Source: Eutrigla gurnardus (Eukaryota; Chordata; Actinopteri; Perciformes; Triglidae). Taken from it: 64,000 nt of DNA. The stretch is taken from positions 21,544,656 to 21,608,655 of the forward strand of contig OY741270.1 in assembly GCA_963514095.1 (NCBI GenBank), in the 5' to 3' direction. The notes beneath the pieces were generated by a model. It saw nothing but the letters and a program-made list of their open reading frames with translations, searched no databases and was not told where the DNA came from. Of the stretch, positions 1 to 13,540 are shown one piece after another (the stretch's first letter is position 1; the number at the start of each line of letters is the position of its first letter). Both the position numbers and the translations under genes were made by a program.

Positions 1-1558
1 TTTTTGCTTCCGTAATAGTGCTGTGGAGCAAAGCAGGAAAACACTTGCTTGAGGACAAAGCGATGGGGAATGTCTATGACAAGCAAAAAAAACTCAAGTA
101 TATAAACAGGAGAAATATGGACATGTTGTGTATGAGGGATGCAGAAAGACAAAGAGACAGAAAAACAGACAGAAAGAGGGGAAAGACTGAGAGATGGAGG
201 AAGGGAGCCACAGATGTGGTGGGGCCTCGGGCGATACAAGTCATTATGGTGTAAACTGCTCCAGTGGTGATGTTTGTGGGGAGAGCAGAGAGGTCACCGG
301 CTCGGTGTGTGTCAAGCAATACATGCAGGCATAGACATAAGCAGAGGCGCACACACACATAGGAAATTGAGACAACATCTGGATATGTGCCACCTGCCTA
401 GAGGAAGTCATCTAGTTTACACGCAGTACAGGAGGGGGTTTGTCCCTTTCCTGGATGTGCAACCTTCATGCTAGCCTGCACCACTGGGGAGAGGATGGAG
501 GACGAAGTGGAGAGTGAAGAGCGTGCAAACCAAATGACACACTTTTACAGGGATTAAGTGCGAAAGTAAACAGGGATATCGTGAGTTGGGACAGGAAACG
601 GACAAAATGCACACCGCCGCCGCCGCCTCCTCCCGCGCACTCGCTATCGTGTCATCACAGTTGCTTGTTTTACTCAGCTGCGATGGCCCTGGTCCGAGGT
701 GCCGGGTGGACGGGGCTTTATGCGTGGCAAACCAATTGGAGGGCATTAAATTGAGATGATAAAGCTATTTCAGAGTTTAACAGGAAAGATCGAATTTAAG
801 ATAAAAAAAAAAAAATCAAATTGCAATTTTTTTGTTGGCTTTTTACGTCTTTGTGCCTTTGTGAGCATTAAAGTAAGAAGAAAAAATGGAGGGAAAAAAA
901 GACAGGAGACACAAAACTCTGCGCTAAGTATTGACCATCTGGCTCCAGCCCAAGCTAGCGTGCCACAAAACAATTGCATTCATTAGGTTAATTTATCATG
1001 GTGGTAAGCTCAATTTACTTTTGCTTGTGCGAGCGTGCCTCATTAAGATTCAGCCTGCCGTTTCCTCGGGCCGTGTTGTGATCATTCACACAGGGTTAAA
1101 GCATTTTGGACCAGATAGGAAGCACTCCAGGGTTATCTGCCAGACCTAAACTGTTTAAATAAAGGCAGCAAAAGAAGAGGTGGAGAGAGGGATTACGGTG
1201 GCAAATGAGAGAATGAGAAAGAGATGGGGAGGGGAGGGGGGGGGGGGGTGTCAGAGAAGGAGTGATCTAAAGAAGAATGCAGTCGAAGAGCAGTGGGGAG
1301 AAAGAAAAGCTGGGCTCTCGGTTGACAGAATGGATGTTGCGGGGCCGCGCTGGAAGAGGAATGGAGAAAGAGCGAGGGAAGGGAAGGCACGTGACTAAAT
1401 GTATTCTGATAACTGAACAGCAGATGTCTCGCATGGAGCTCCTTTGTTGCCTGAACAGCAGGACCCTGCACTTCAGTGGGCTCACTTCACACCGCATTCA
1501 TTTGCCTGCCAGCTGCCAATTTAGGGTAGAGAGAGTGAAGGGAGGGAGGCTCACACCA
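1..1558. other. Upstream non-coding DNA with purine-rich tracts
   Basis: There is no exon-like ORF. The segment contains a GA-rich stretch (about 145-210), a GCC run near 613-627, a 12-A run near 803-814 and a G run at about 1236-1248. ORFs here are short and appear on both strands with biased composition. Confidence 0.7.
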
Positions 1559-3550
1559 GTCCGTCCCTCCCTCCCCTCCCTCCCTCGGCATGTCTTGCAG
1601 AGAGGCTGCCATTCCGTTCCCTCTTTCCCCCCGGTGGCCTGTACAATTAGTGATCTGCATAACCACCCACACCTCCACGCACTGCTCTCGCCGAGCAGAG
1701 GGGGAGCTGCCTTTGTCTTTTGGCTGCTGTACAATGAGTCGCTTTAGACTTGGCTGGGAGCCAGGAGCCGTGGCACAAAACCGCATGTTCTTGACGGATG
1801 ACGAATACTCCCAGAGTCTTGTTTCCTCGTGCAGCCGATTTGGCAGGTCAGAGATGAACTGCGGTGGCGGCGGCGGCCGTTCTACAGCCCTCTCCTCCTG
1901 AAGTGTAGAAGTTTCTGAATGTGAAGTCTTTATTATCCTCCCGGGTAGCTTTTTTGAAAAGGAGCACACCGTCATTAAGCGCACAAAGCCCACAGTTCAT
2001 TAACGCATCGGGCGAAAACAAATTCACACCCCTCTGCTAAGTGATGCGGGCCGAGGCGTGACGCCATCGAGGCGAGACTCGGGTGACTTAAACTTCACAG
2101 CTCACCTGATGCTCGCGACCTCGCCGAGAACCAAATCTCATCTCACTTCCTGCCACCCGTCCTCTAAGCAAAGGGGCTTTATTTTTCTCTGAACTCCCTC
2201 GCCGTTGAGTTCTCCCTCATTACACAGCAGCGCCATGAACTTCTGCTCTGTTTGACTTCCACCATGTTATTATCTTAATTGTGAAGGCCCATTCAGCGAC
2301 GTGCGTGGTGAGGTTTGTAGGGTTTGCCTTACCCTGTTTTTTAAGGCTTATGTACACCGCGTGGGAGATAATGCGCATATTGATCGACGGTCCACCGGCT
2401 GAATTGCGCTCCCTTTTTACAGCACAAAAGGCAAGCGGGAGCGGATCCCTCTCATCGCCCTCTCCAATGTCAATTCACAGGACGAGCACTGGAACGAGCA
2501 TTATCCCCACTTCCTGAGTTGGAGAGGGGGGGGAGATGATAAAAAACTTTTTGATTAAGGGAAGGGAATGTTCTATTTCATTCTGATTCGGGAAGCAGGA
2601 GAAAAGAGCGGGGGATTAATCTTAAGGCCGTCGTTTTACTGCCTATCCCCACTCCTGTCTCAGAGCTGAAGAAGCGCGGGTGAATAATGGGGTGTCCATC
2701 AGCCGTGGGCTCAAGCCCAGATTGGGATTTTCTCTGGGGATAATACAAAGCAGGGCGACAATTGATGATTCATAATGTACAGTTTTAGCCTGGCGATAGC
2801 GCGCGGCTATTGTGGCGGTGCAGGCATTAGTATTACAGTATCTTCCAATGAGGTGTTCCCTCCTGACAGCAATCTTTTCGAAAAAGTGTCCTTTTGCTGA
2901 GGATGGGGGAAATGGCGAGTTTATAAATATGGATACAAAAGCGCCGCGTGTTCTGCAGATATGTGACAAATTACACTTTTAAGTCGTCTGAAGAAACATC
3001 CTCATTCGGTCGTACATGCACGATATTTAAGGACCCTTTTGAAAGGGAGGGAGGATCCCGCGTTGGCAGGAACCAGCGAGGAATAATGGCGCCTTGTTGC
3101 ATTCACTTACTCGACTCCCTCATTTTGTACACGGCGGCTTTACGCTGAACCGAGAACAATCCGGCTAACAAAGTTGTCTGGCTCTCCAGTCATGTGAGCA
3201 GCACCTGTCGTGTCAGGGAGTGGAGGCAGAGGCGGTGCTGGGGATCCATGGAAGGGACGCTATCCATCAGTGGTTCCATTTGATATTTAATTTAGACTTT
3301 TATGAGCCTTAGAGGATGGGCCATGTCATTTTTCTCTCCCTGGCTCTCTCTCAATAGGGATTGAGGATAAATTCCTTCCATCCGTGCAGCAGCCTAACCG
3401 CGGCTCCCTCAGATTTATAACTGTGTGTGATGGCGGCGATGCTGGCGGTGGACGGCGACCGGCCCCTCACACAGGTCACAACACAGGAGACTGTGTCCGG
3501 GTCATACCTGCTCTCTACTTGCTCAAACTTGGATAAAAAAAAGTAAAACA
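1559..3550. other. Upstream non-coding DNA; CCCT tract then non-repetitive block
   Basis: A CCTCCCT-type pyrimidine tract occupies about 1559-1588 and a GGC run about 1862-1880. From about 1990 to 3200 the sequence is balanced and non-repetitive, with no splice-framed ORF. This is the texture expected of regulatory DNA near a developmental gene, but conservation was not tested. Confidence 0.5.
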
Positions 3551-4834
3551 CCTGATTAACTGCGCATTTTAGTCGCCGCCATTAAAGGTGAACATTATCA
3601 CATTGGCATTATATTAGTAAGAATTGTTATGATGATGTCATATCTGGCGTCACATTTAAAAGCTGTAGAGCAAAATCAATTAATTTAGCATTAATCAACA
3701 GTGTGTGATATTATGCATACATGTTTTTTATTTCCATGAGTTATGGACGGATTAAAATACTTGATATTCTCAGAGGGTAATTTTAAGGAGCCGCAACGAG
3801 TTTTATAAACTAATCCTCTCCTAATGGTCTGTTTTAACGTAATTTATAGCTTCATTCATTACCCCTTTTGTATCAGTAATTATTTCTAAAATACCAAAGA
3901 GCCATCTTTTCTTTCCCGGTTCTTCTCAGGCTCCTGATTTATCGCGCCGGCTCTGGCCTGATGCTGTCTTCCCAAGGTGTGACATTTCAAAATATTTATA
4001 GCTCTGGCACATTAAAGGCCTTCCTTTGAAGGTGACCGACCGCTCTTCCACACCAGTGTAATTAATGGAATCTCAGCTTGTTTCGCCTTGTGTTATTTAT
4101 CCACTGCATTTCTGCTGAAAGACTGTGGAAAGCAGCAAGGTGTTTGGCTTAGCTACAACAGCTCATAAACAGGCATTTTATACCCTCCGGTACCAGGATG
4201 CGTTGCACCGAGGGCGACGGGGAGACCATTCCACGTCAAAGCCCCAAAAGTTTAATATTTTATTGATTAGATCTAAACCTTCTGTCCAAAGTGGCAATTA
4301 AAATTCAATTAAACTGACTGAAAGCATCATATTAAACTTCATCTCTTTATGAGCTCCGAGATAATGCTGGAGGACAAGACTTGAATATAATCACACCCTT
4401 TTTAGATTATATTATCCTGTTCCTTCACTATAAAAGTGACACTTTTAGGTATACTTTCAATATTTCTTATCTCTAACATTCTAATGAACACATTTTATAG
4501 CCATTAAATCAACTATTATTGGGCATTGTAATAAAGAGAGATGGTTGAGTTTTTTTTCTTCACTCGACATTAAAAAAAGAATTAGTTGCCTCGATTTTTT
4601 TACACAGGTAAATGAAATGTCATTGAACCAGTAAAATATAAACAAATTGATTCAGCATACTAATTAAAACCTCCATAATGTGTACTAAAATGATGCACAA
4701 TGGGAGTCAAATATTCAAGTAGCCCAGTGTTTGATAGCTAATATGGTGGCCTCAAACTTTTGTTGCATTGAATGCACACATTCATATTATAAACAATGTG
4801 CTGTGTTTGTCTTCCACAAGAAGCAGGACTAAGA
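3551..4834. other. AT-rich unique block with many homeodomain cores (candidate regulatory element)
   Basis: Dense ATTA/TAAT cores run through an otherwise non-repetitive sequence, notably about 4250-4320 (TTTATTGATTAGATCT followed by AATTAAAATTCAATTAAA). No coding potential is seen. Such composition is typical of enhancers around MEIS genes; function is inference. Confidence 0.35.
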
Positions 4835-5400
4835 GACTAGAGCCATGTCAGCGGCTCTGCAAGGCTGTAGTGAAGCAAAGTAATGCATTCTAACACGTGC
4901 ACGCAAATACAACAAAAACCTGCTGATGTCTTAGGTATAATGCTTACCATGCACACCATCTTAGTTTAGCGTGTTAGCATGCTGACATTTGCGAATTAGC
5001 TTAAAACACAAAGCCGGGTAGAGCTGAGTCTGATGGATCTGTTGTTCATTTTTACAGAAGCAAAGTAAAATGTTTACCTCGTGGTGGGAGTAGATTAAAA
5101 CGTCAAAGGAGGACATGAACGTCTGTACCAAATGTCACGTCATTAAGGCCTTCCCATAGAACCAAAAACGTTCACCTCATGGTGGCGCTACAGGAAAAGT
5201 CAGGGGAAGTCATTAGTCGTCATTCTCTGAGAACAATGAATGTGTTGAGATATTTCATAGAATAAGTAAACTCTTGATTGTGCTCCTCTTCCTAATAGTT
5301 GAATGTCAACCTCATGGTGGCGCTAAAGGAAATGGATCGCCACGGTCCTGTGAGGATCATGTGTGTGTATAAAATGTCCTAGCGGTCCATCCAATAATGC
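4835..5400 (+). repeat. Degraded dispersed fish repeat with internal repeated units
   Basis: Three related units are visible: CCTCGTGGTGGGAGTA at 5077, CCTCATGGTGGCGCTA at 5175 and again CCTCATGGTGGCGCTA at 5310. Shared flanks include AAAGTCAGGGGA, TTGAGATATTTCA and TCCATCCAATAAT. The left part (AGCGTGTTAGCATGCTGACA at about 4967) also matches a repeat I remember as very common in percomorph fish genomes. No transposase is encoded. Boundaries are approximate and I do not assign a family name. Confidence 0.7.
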
Positions 5401-7219
5401 CTGATATTTTAATATTCATTAAGTGTTGGATAGACACAATGATATTTCTCAAATCGGGTCCAACACATCTTATTTCTAACAAAATCATTCACACGTACGT
5501 TCTATTTGTTGATCAAAATAGTGTCCACACTCATGCCGTAACGCCACCGTATCCTTTCTTCTCATCCCGCGGGCTCATCAAAGGTCAAAGGTCAGTGCTA
5601 AGCCACAGCGGGACAATTGATCCCTGCAGCATCCACAGCGTTAAGCAGGCATCTTAGATGCACACACAGAGCAGTGTGGGAGACGCAGAGAGAGAGGCTG
5701 TTATTACTGAGTGGCTCTCTGTTTCCCCAAGACTGTTTGCTCTGTGTGATTATTCTCTCCAGCTCCCCGAGCATCCATGCTTCTGCCTCGGTGATAAAGA
5801 TATTCATTTACCTGATATGAAAATCTTCTTCACGCCGATCCCGAAAGACTCCAGATAGAAGAGGGAGAGAGCGGGGAGGTGAGACCCTTCGGAAGGAGGA
5901 CAGAGGAGGTGATAGGATGGAGAGAGGCTTGGCGAGAGTTGCATGAAATATTAATATGAATTGAGCCAATGTGACACCTTAAGTTTACATGATAGCAAAA
6001 TAAGGCCGTCTATCAAAAATGTTTTTTATTGATTCGTGAGGGAAACCATTACCAAGACATACAAGTCAGTGGAAGTGGAGAATATAAACGTCCCATAGAT
6101 TTGAATGCGTCTGATAGTGATTCTGGGGAAATTAATGAATGTATCCAGGCTGTGCATGAGCGACTGCGTGTGTGCACAAGCTTATTCTGTAGACGTGAAT
6201 GTGTGTGTGTGCGCTGGTGCTTTGTGTGTGTCGAGGAGTATCCCACAGTACACATCATCCCGTCTTTGCTAATGATGAGATTCATATCGTTCTAACTGAC
6301 TCTGAATGAGGAGGCTTCGCGTACAGTGCTGGCATCCATCCACTAACTCTTCCGCTGATATGAAGTCACAGAGATGGATATTATAGAGGGAGGGGGGGGG
6401 GACTAAATGTCTCCTCTTAAATGCATCCTCATGGTAAAAAAAGGCAAAATGAGATGCAGGGGTTTGATAGTCACTCCCCCTCATCACGTTGCCGGCCCAT
6501 CTTCTCTTCCTTTATTTTGTTTGAGTATATGGCTCACTCATCTCGGGTTTTATTGTCCCCCTATCTCGGGGAGCGCGGCGTTCCCCTATAACACGGTCAC
6601 CGTGCGCGGCACATCAGGCAAGTTCTTGATTCTGTACTCAGTAATTTAAAGCCTTTATGGAATTGCAATTTCAGGGCTCAGTGCTTGTTTTTCTAAAATG
6701 TACTCAAGGAATTAGCTACTCCAGCCACAAATCAGTTGAATTTATGCACAGTTGTAATACACTTTATGAGCTCATGGTACATTGCTTCAAAAACAGCAGA
6801 TGTGAAATTATGATAAATATAATGAGGGTTTTTTTTTTCCCCTACTCTTTCTGTCCCTCACCCTCCTTCCCTCACTCTCTCTCTCTCTCCCCGTCTTGAC
6901 TGTGAGAGAGAAGGACGTGAAGCGTGTTTACTTACCCCATACAATACATTTAATGTCTTAGTAAGGGCCGCCAACAAAACCTGATTAATGTCCTCATCTC
7001 TTTTATTAAAGATAAGAGTGGCACTGCAGTCAGGAGATAGAGAGAGTGCCATAAATCTCAGGCAAAATGAGCAGTCAAATAATCACTCATCAGAAATGAA
7101 ATCTACATACATTAACACTCGCAGACGTTCTGCTGTGAATATAAACACGGGGGCTACGGGCGATGAAGCCGGGCTCCATTTATCCACATATCCCCCGGTG
7201 AGGGGGAGGTAAAGGTGTC
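5401..7219. other. Upstream non-coding DNA, mixed
   Basis: Unique sequence with short GT-rich stretches (about 6200-6235), a G run at about 6390-6401 and a T/C tract (about 6829-6892, ending in CTCTCTCTCTC). ORFs of 60-90 codons are present on both strands but lack exon signals or recognisable domains. Confidence 0.65.
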
Positions 7220-7740
7220 TGGAGAGGGTAAGCTCTCCGCTGGTGATGGTGTTTCCGGGGGTCCTGTCCTGCTAAGCTGCGGTCCACCAGACTAACTATG
7301 TGTCCAGGGAAGCTGCCGCACTATCATTAGGGCAATGGATGACTTGGACGGCGGAGGCAATTAAGCATCACCCTGAATAGGACATAATGTTGATCCATCC
7401 CCGCGATTAATCAAGGCATGCATTAGACAGTGATGGGCGACCCTGTGCCTTTGTGACAAAATGATTCTTCATCCCGTGTTTGGGGATTGGGCTCCCGAGG
7501 TCCCTAATGCGCCTTAGAGGCGCCCCAATGAAACCCTGTCATTTATTCTGTTTCCATCCCTGACAGCTATCAACCTGTCTTCTGTCAGCCAAGGAACATT
7601 ATCTGAACTCCCAAGGCGGTTAGCGACGGGGAGTTATGAGTGGCGCTAGCAGACAGGCAGATATGTAAAGCAATGATAATGCTACCTTGCATTTGTACGA
7701 TCGCGATCAGCCACCCAGGTGCATTAGTTTATTATACACG
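7220..7740. other. Non-repetitive block, candidate regulatory element
   Basis: Balanced composition, no simple repeats, several ATTA/TAAT cores (GCAATTAAGCATCA near 7358, GCGATTAATCAAGGCATGCATTAG near 7402) and no ORF of note. This texture often marks conserved non-coding DNA; alignment is needed to confirm. Confidence 0.35.
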
Positions 7741-7922
7741 GAGAGAAATGTAAGGCGGTCTAATTGCAATAAACACCTGTTTTTTGTTGAAACTGAGGTG
7801 ATTTTGGTTATTTTGGAGGGTGTTGTACAGTTGAATTATATTGCATTACACAGAGAAGTACTTATTCTATCTCGCCTACTTTCATTGACATAGCAAGGGA
7901 CAAAATAATACAAACACCTGTC
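7741..7922. repeat. Probable dispersed repeat copy with TATTGCATTA and inverted terminus
   Basis: TATATTGCATTACACAGAG (about 7836) is followed at 7897 by GGGACAAAATAATACAAACA. This resembles, in the same order and orientation, the elements at 46570-46620 (TATTGCATTATAGAGGTGTTCCTAAT) and 31669 (GGGCAGAATGTTAGATACAC). It is probably a decayed non-autonomous element. Confidence 0.4.
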
Positions 7923-9180
7923 AATTTGAAGTCAGCATCACAAACTAAACATCAGACACAAAGCGTGTGTTACTTTTAGCTAGGAGTAGCTACTGATATA
8001 ATCAATATGTGATCCCATATGTACCATAGCCACATACATGTGCAAACAGCCATGTATGCACACATGCATGAAGCCATGTATATACATGATATTATGCATA
8101 CGGCCATGCCTTTTCCCCATCTCACTCACATCAGAGGCCTCCCTGTGACAGATGTCATATGTTGTGATTAAAAACAACTGCACGATACACTATGGCTGCT
8201 CCTTGTTTTGGTGTCAATCATATCTTAATAATCAATTTTTTTCCCCCCTTCTCTCGTTCATTTGCCACTGCTGTGGCATCTGGCTGGTGGACGGTTTGAC
8301 GAAGTGTCTTTTGCAGCGGAAATGACGAGAAATGGATTTTCCATGCTTGATAAGAGTGTCAGACGACTTCACAGAGAGTCGTGCAAAGTACTGTGGCTCG
8401 GCTCAAAATATTGACAGGGACGCGTAGCAACGTCAGGGGTCTCGCTGTGATAATGGTGCGCTCGCAAGACGATACGGCACACGTGCAAACGCACATATGG
8501 TTGTTAATCTTTCGGAATTAGTCACTCGTGATCTAAATATCATCATTTCTACGTGGGGTTTTTTTTGTGTTGTTTAACTTCATAGTTTTCCTTGCATTCA
8601 CCCCGTGACCCTTTAAAAAAAAGATTAAACAGGTAGAGAATATGATATGAAAATCTTTCATCATTTACTATGATTTAGGATCCTATAACTGCCATTATTC
8701 CTAATCGCAATGTCATCCTGCACATTATTTAAATGTAGAGATGTCCAGTTGTTCTGCTCCACAGTTTTTCAGCCTCTCTCCGTCCGTCCATATGGTTGCC
8801 CATTCACCTGTATTGCTGGATCATGAGAATGTCATTACCTCCATCATTGAGCCCAGGCATCTAAGAGCCTGTTAACCTGGAACAGGCCCGGCTGTGCAGC
8901 CCTGCCTGATGGTACAATATGCTCCTTGTTATTCTAGGATCATTGACGCTAAAGCCCTGGCAATCAAGTCAGTTTTGTCGAAGCTCATTGGCTCAGGGGG
9001 GTCTCATCTCATCTGCGGGCTCGGAACGAGGAAAGGAGTGTTCGGGTTAGTTGGGTCGTTAGGTAGAAATTCTTTGATAATGGTGCATGTTACATTAGAG
9101 CCTTACAAACCGAGGATAAGGTTTCAGAGTCTGTGTAATGTAATTTACGGAACGGTTATGGCAGATAAGAAATTCTCTTG
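7923..9180. other. Upstream non-coding DNA with CATGTAT-rich patch and candidate PBX-MEIS site
   Basis: At 8030-8110 ATG/CAT-rich words recur (GCCATGTATG, GCATGAAGCCATGTATATAC). GTGTCAATCA at 8211-8220 reads TGATTGACAC on the minus strand, close to a PBX-MEIS composite. The block 8640-9180 is unique with balanced composition. No gene is seen. Confidence 0.45.
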
Positions 9181-11180
9181 AGGTGTGAAGTATGGAGATG
9201 AATAGTTCCTTATTAATCCAGACTCATCACATGCTACACAGCCGGGGCGAACATGAATAGATTCATACGAATTCAAGACCCTTTTTTTTATTTTAGTTCA
9301 GATGATGTATAGCTAAATGAATTTTTCAAAGTGCAGACCCAGTGCAGTAGAGGAATGTGACTTTCTTGTTCTTATCTCCTTACTTGTTTAAAAAAATTGT
9401 CCAAACAACAGCTCATTTCATGTATGCATTAATAAGGCATTCATAAATGCCCAGTAGTTGTGAGCAATCTCTCAGCGTTAACAGGAGCTCGATGAAATGT
9501 ACACTCCTGATGAAAGGGAATCGGCTGAACAGCTGAGGCCGCTGGTGCGACCTGCAGCCACCGGATTTCGCTCCTGTGAAACGAGCAGCCGTCGCATTTC
9601 CCTCGCGGGAAACAATGTGCGGTCGGACGGCGTTCCCCTTTGTGAAACCGTTGTCATCGGCTTGGCGAGGCAGCAAATTCAATATGCAGCACCATAGCTG
9701 CTGTATTCGTCCTAAATTGTCCCAGAATCAACAAGTTAAGTAACCGTTTGCAGATTTTAAGATCTGGTTGTTGCTGAAAAGTGCTTGGGAGGTCTAGTCC
9801 ACTTGTTTTTATGTACACAAGCTTGTACCTGCGACTACTAATCAAATAACCAGATATTTTCAGTAATAATTGACTTTTATGAAACTTCAGGTTTGTAGAG
9901 TTATCCCCAAATATGAACTTCAACAGGGAAATAGTTTTCTATTTGAAAAACCAACCATAGCCAACTTAATACTTGCTTTGTGTGTATGATTGCATTTAAA
10001 TGTTTAGCATCACATTACAATTGCACAAGCAGGCTGCAGATACACTAGTTTTATTGTGTAACTATACAACTTTGACGTGGTCCACGCTGGCGTATCGCAA
10101 CGTCGAGGAGCGTAAAGTAAGGATAACATGTGACCACTGTGGTCGTGTTGAAAACCTCAACAGCATCTCCAGTTTATCCCTGTGGGATGTCAGCTTCTCG
10201 GAGGGAAAAAAAGGGGGCCATCTTTGAGGAGGTGGCGTCATGCAGCTGCCATAGCCCGGCAAAGCTCCTCGAGGAAAGACAAGTTGTCAGTGCGCATTAA
10301 TCATCGGGCCCACCATCGGAAACAGATTCCCCTCATAAGCAATTTTGCTCATTAGAGTTACGGTGCTGATTCGCTGATTGGAGCTGCGCTGAGGCTCCTG
10401 CACTGTGAGGGGAAAAGAGGAGGGAAGGAGAGGGGGTAGAGAGAGAGGGTCTGACACATTTACAGTGATGTGAAAGCTGAGATGTTGATTAATGTGCATT
10501 GTTCCTGTCACATAAACTGCATAAATAAATATCAAACAAAAGCGGAGGGAGAGACTCATTTACAAACCAGGAAATGAAAGTTCCATTTAGTCAGGGGGAG
10601 TAAGACGGACCGGGATGACAGTCTGTAGACACGACTGTAAACAAGAAATCACCACGGTGGAAGTGGAGGCCCGCGTGCAATAAGCACCTGGTGTGGCTGT
10701 TTCAACGGGCATTCTTGGAAATGGACTCGGTTCGATTCTTGTGGCATAGACAAAACATGAAGAGGAGAGCCCCCTCTGAAGTCCACCACTGTGATAAGTG
10801 GCCTTTCTGGTTAGCATGACATCTCGCAATCAGCTCTTGAAAGCCCGAGAGCTGTGATTGGTTTCCAAACAATCTTGCAGCTCACATTTCAAGCAGGGAA
10901 TAAAATAATTACTTTTTCTTTTTTTTTTTACATTCTGAATGTAAAATCTATCTTTACGTGCTGCAAAGTGATGCACGGTGATGAACAGAAATGTTCCACA
11001 TCAGCCCCATCCTCCCCCCCGTTTAGGTCATATTTAGGATAGGCTGTTTATATTGATCTTCATATCCCATTCACAAACACCCTTGTTTGCATAAATAAAC
11101 AATATTCTGTTTGCTGCCATGGAAACGGCGTTTACACAGGCCGCAGAATCACCATTTAATGGAGTAAGATGTTTACATGC
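9181..11180. other. Upstream non-coding DNA, mostly unique
   Basis: Short open frames exist on both strands at 9413-9697, but neither has exon signals. 10270-10600 and 10800-11180 are non-repetitive with ATTA cores (GTGCGCATTAATCATCGG near 10291). A T10 run lies near 10920. Nothing else is recognised. Confidence 0.5.
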
Positions 11181-13540
11181 CTAAGAATGCTGGCTAATAA
11201 TGGCATATCTCAGCTGTCATCCTCTGGTTTGCTCATAACTGGGATGTGTGTGTTTATCGGGAGTGTTGGAGGAGGATGGTGTTTACAAGCCACAACTCTT
11301 AAACATAACACCGAGTCATCCTTTCTGGATATTAATGTGAAAAGGAAAAAATCCTCTGGCAGAAAAAAAAATACTGTTTTTTTTTAAATACAAAATGTGG
11401 GTCATTATTTCACATTATATTTCAAAAATGTTTTTCCTCATGTTGTGACATGAAATCTAAGCCGTCGTGTTGCCGCGGTAGCAGAACTTTGTGAACAGAC
11501 TAGACCTATTGTTTAACGGTGCCAACTTTACAGCGTGTTTTGGTTTGATCCTATCCATTACATCCTCTCAGACGGGTCCCTGCATGACCCCCCCTCCACC
11601 CCCTCCCCCCCCACCTCCAGTCATTAGATCATTACTCCGTTTTAGGCAGCAGCAAACATCCGAGGCCGTCTGAACTTTCCCTGTGGAGTGGAGCCAACAA
11701 CCGCATGACTTAATAAATGGTGACAAACATAAGCCAGCACTCACATCAGCGACATTACATACTAACAGAGACATGGAGCGAGTTCAACCAAATAAATGGT
11801 CACTACTAGGTTTCCGTGTGTTTATACACACGTGTGTGTGTGTGTGTGTGTGTGTGTATACTCGCTTCCTGTCACGCCGGCACGATTTCTGTACTTTGAT
11901 CATTTTCAAATGATCCTTGGCGTGTGATTTTTTTTTCTCTGACGTATGTACGGATACACAGCGTGTGCTAATTAGCCGGGGAAGGGGGGAGGAGGGGGTG
12001 GGATTTGTCAGGTGAACGATGGCTACCGATACACCCCTCTGTCATTTTATCAAGAGAAAATGCACCCATGCAAGAATTTCTCTGTCTGCTTCCCTCAGCT
12101 CCTTTTTTTTCCTCTTTTTTTTTTTTTTTTTTTTTCTCCTTGCTTTTGCGGATTCCTCTGTCCGCCCGGGAGAAGTCGTTTTACAGTTCAATCAGGAATT
12201 CTAATAAACTGACCTGTGCTTTAATGACTAATTCATTGTCTCCTTTACTACCTTCATGGGTATAAAGCGGATTAATGACTTGAGCAAGGTTAAAAACAGT
12301 ACCACTGTGCTTTTCCTTCATCTATTATCAATCATCCTTTAGATTCTTAGGAGAGCAACGGAAATTGAAGGAAAATTAGTAATCCTTTTGATGGATGATA
12401 CGAGCATAGGTAGGAGTGTATGCATAAGATATAAGTGTGGCTATAGCATTAAATGGAAATCGCCTGATAAGTAGCGTTGCATGAGGAGCTCACGTTTTAA
12501 GACTCAACACACATATATGGACTGTAATGCCGTATGACGGGAGTGATGTGGCTCTGTGACAACAAAGCCACCGCAGTTCCAGACAGCTTCAGGAAAAGAA
12601 GCCATATTTTTGATTGTCTTCTCAACGGTGGACTTATAAATACCTGTTATCAATATATAATCTCGTATTTGCACAGCGCAGTTCTTTATAGTGTGTTTAC
12701 AGCAAAGCTTTTAGGAAAAAGGGGGGAAAAACTCCACGGCAGTTTAGAGAATAGAGGTTAAGGATTTCTCCCGAGTTGTTAAACTTCTTTGACAGTTTCT
12801 TTACTTTTTCCTCACGCTGTACTTCTTTCTTGTTGTTCAGAAATCCCATGGAAGAGGAGAGGAATAAAAAAATAATATATAAAAAAAAAAAACACAAAGG
12901 GGGAGGCAAAGGGGAACAGCAAGGAAGAGGTATAAGGCTGCCTCTCTTTGTTTACCATTATATATTCCCGTCATACGTACGTACGGCTCCGCTGCATCTC
13001 TGGGCTCTTCCCATTCTTGGCCCAGTCATTTCTGACAATGTTAATGATTTAGTGGAGAGCCCTCCACAGCGGATGATTTGTGACATGTAGGAAGGCTGGA
13101 AACGGGGGAGGACGAGGCAGGTTTCTGTGGGGAGTGTTTGGGATCTAGGGATGCCTTGAAGATGGTGATTCATTATATTTAAGACAAGTGTGACATCCTA
13201 CTTCAAGGAAGCAGCACACACATGTATGGAGGGGGGGGATTCTTTTTTTTTTTTTGGGGTGGCCAAAGTGGGGAGGGGTAGGTAAGTACAAAGGAATGCC
13301 GCAGTGTTTTTTTGAGATGACATAGGAATAGGAGGCAGGCATATGGAGACGACAGACTGGAAAATAATGGGTAATGGAAGAATTTAGCCTCGGGCTATAT
13401 GCCTGCTTTGCCTACTTCTGTATAACTAGTATATTTATAATTCAAATACATACCTTTAATAATTAACAACCAGTGAATATTAAAGGAGAATGCAGGATAT
13501 CTTCTCTACAGACGGAGGCAGGTGAAAAATAGCATTACAT
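11181..13540. other. Upstream non-coding DNA rich in simple repeats
   Basis: Contains a CCCCTCC-type tract (about 11588-11617), a GT microsatellite (11831-11858), a T/C tract with a run of about 20 T (12098-12138), A runs near 12868-12891, and G and T runs near 13230-13260. 12240-12700 is unique AT-rich sequence. No exon is supported. Confidence 0.6.

Noticed and set aside
1277..1993. Overlapping ORFs of 156 (+) and 168 (-) codons
   Set aside because: Both are open over the same purine/pyrimidine-biased DNA, without exon signals or family features.
9413..9697. Overlapping ORFs on both strands with fairly normal composition
   Set aside because: No acceptor/donor arrangement and no recognisable motif; more likely unique regulatory sequence.
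10729..10738. GGTTCGATTC, a match to the tRNA B box
   Set aside because: No A box at proper distance and no pairable acceptor stem around it, so neither a tRNA gene nor a tRNA-derived SINE is supported.
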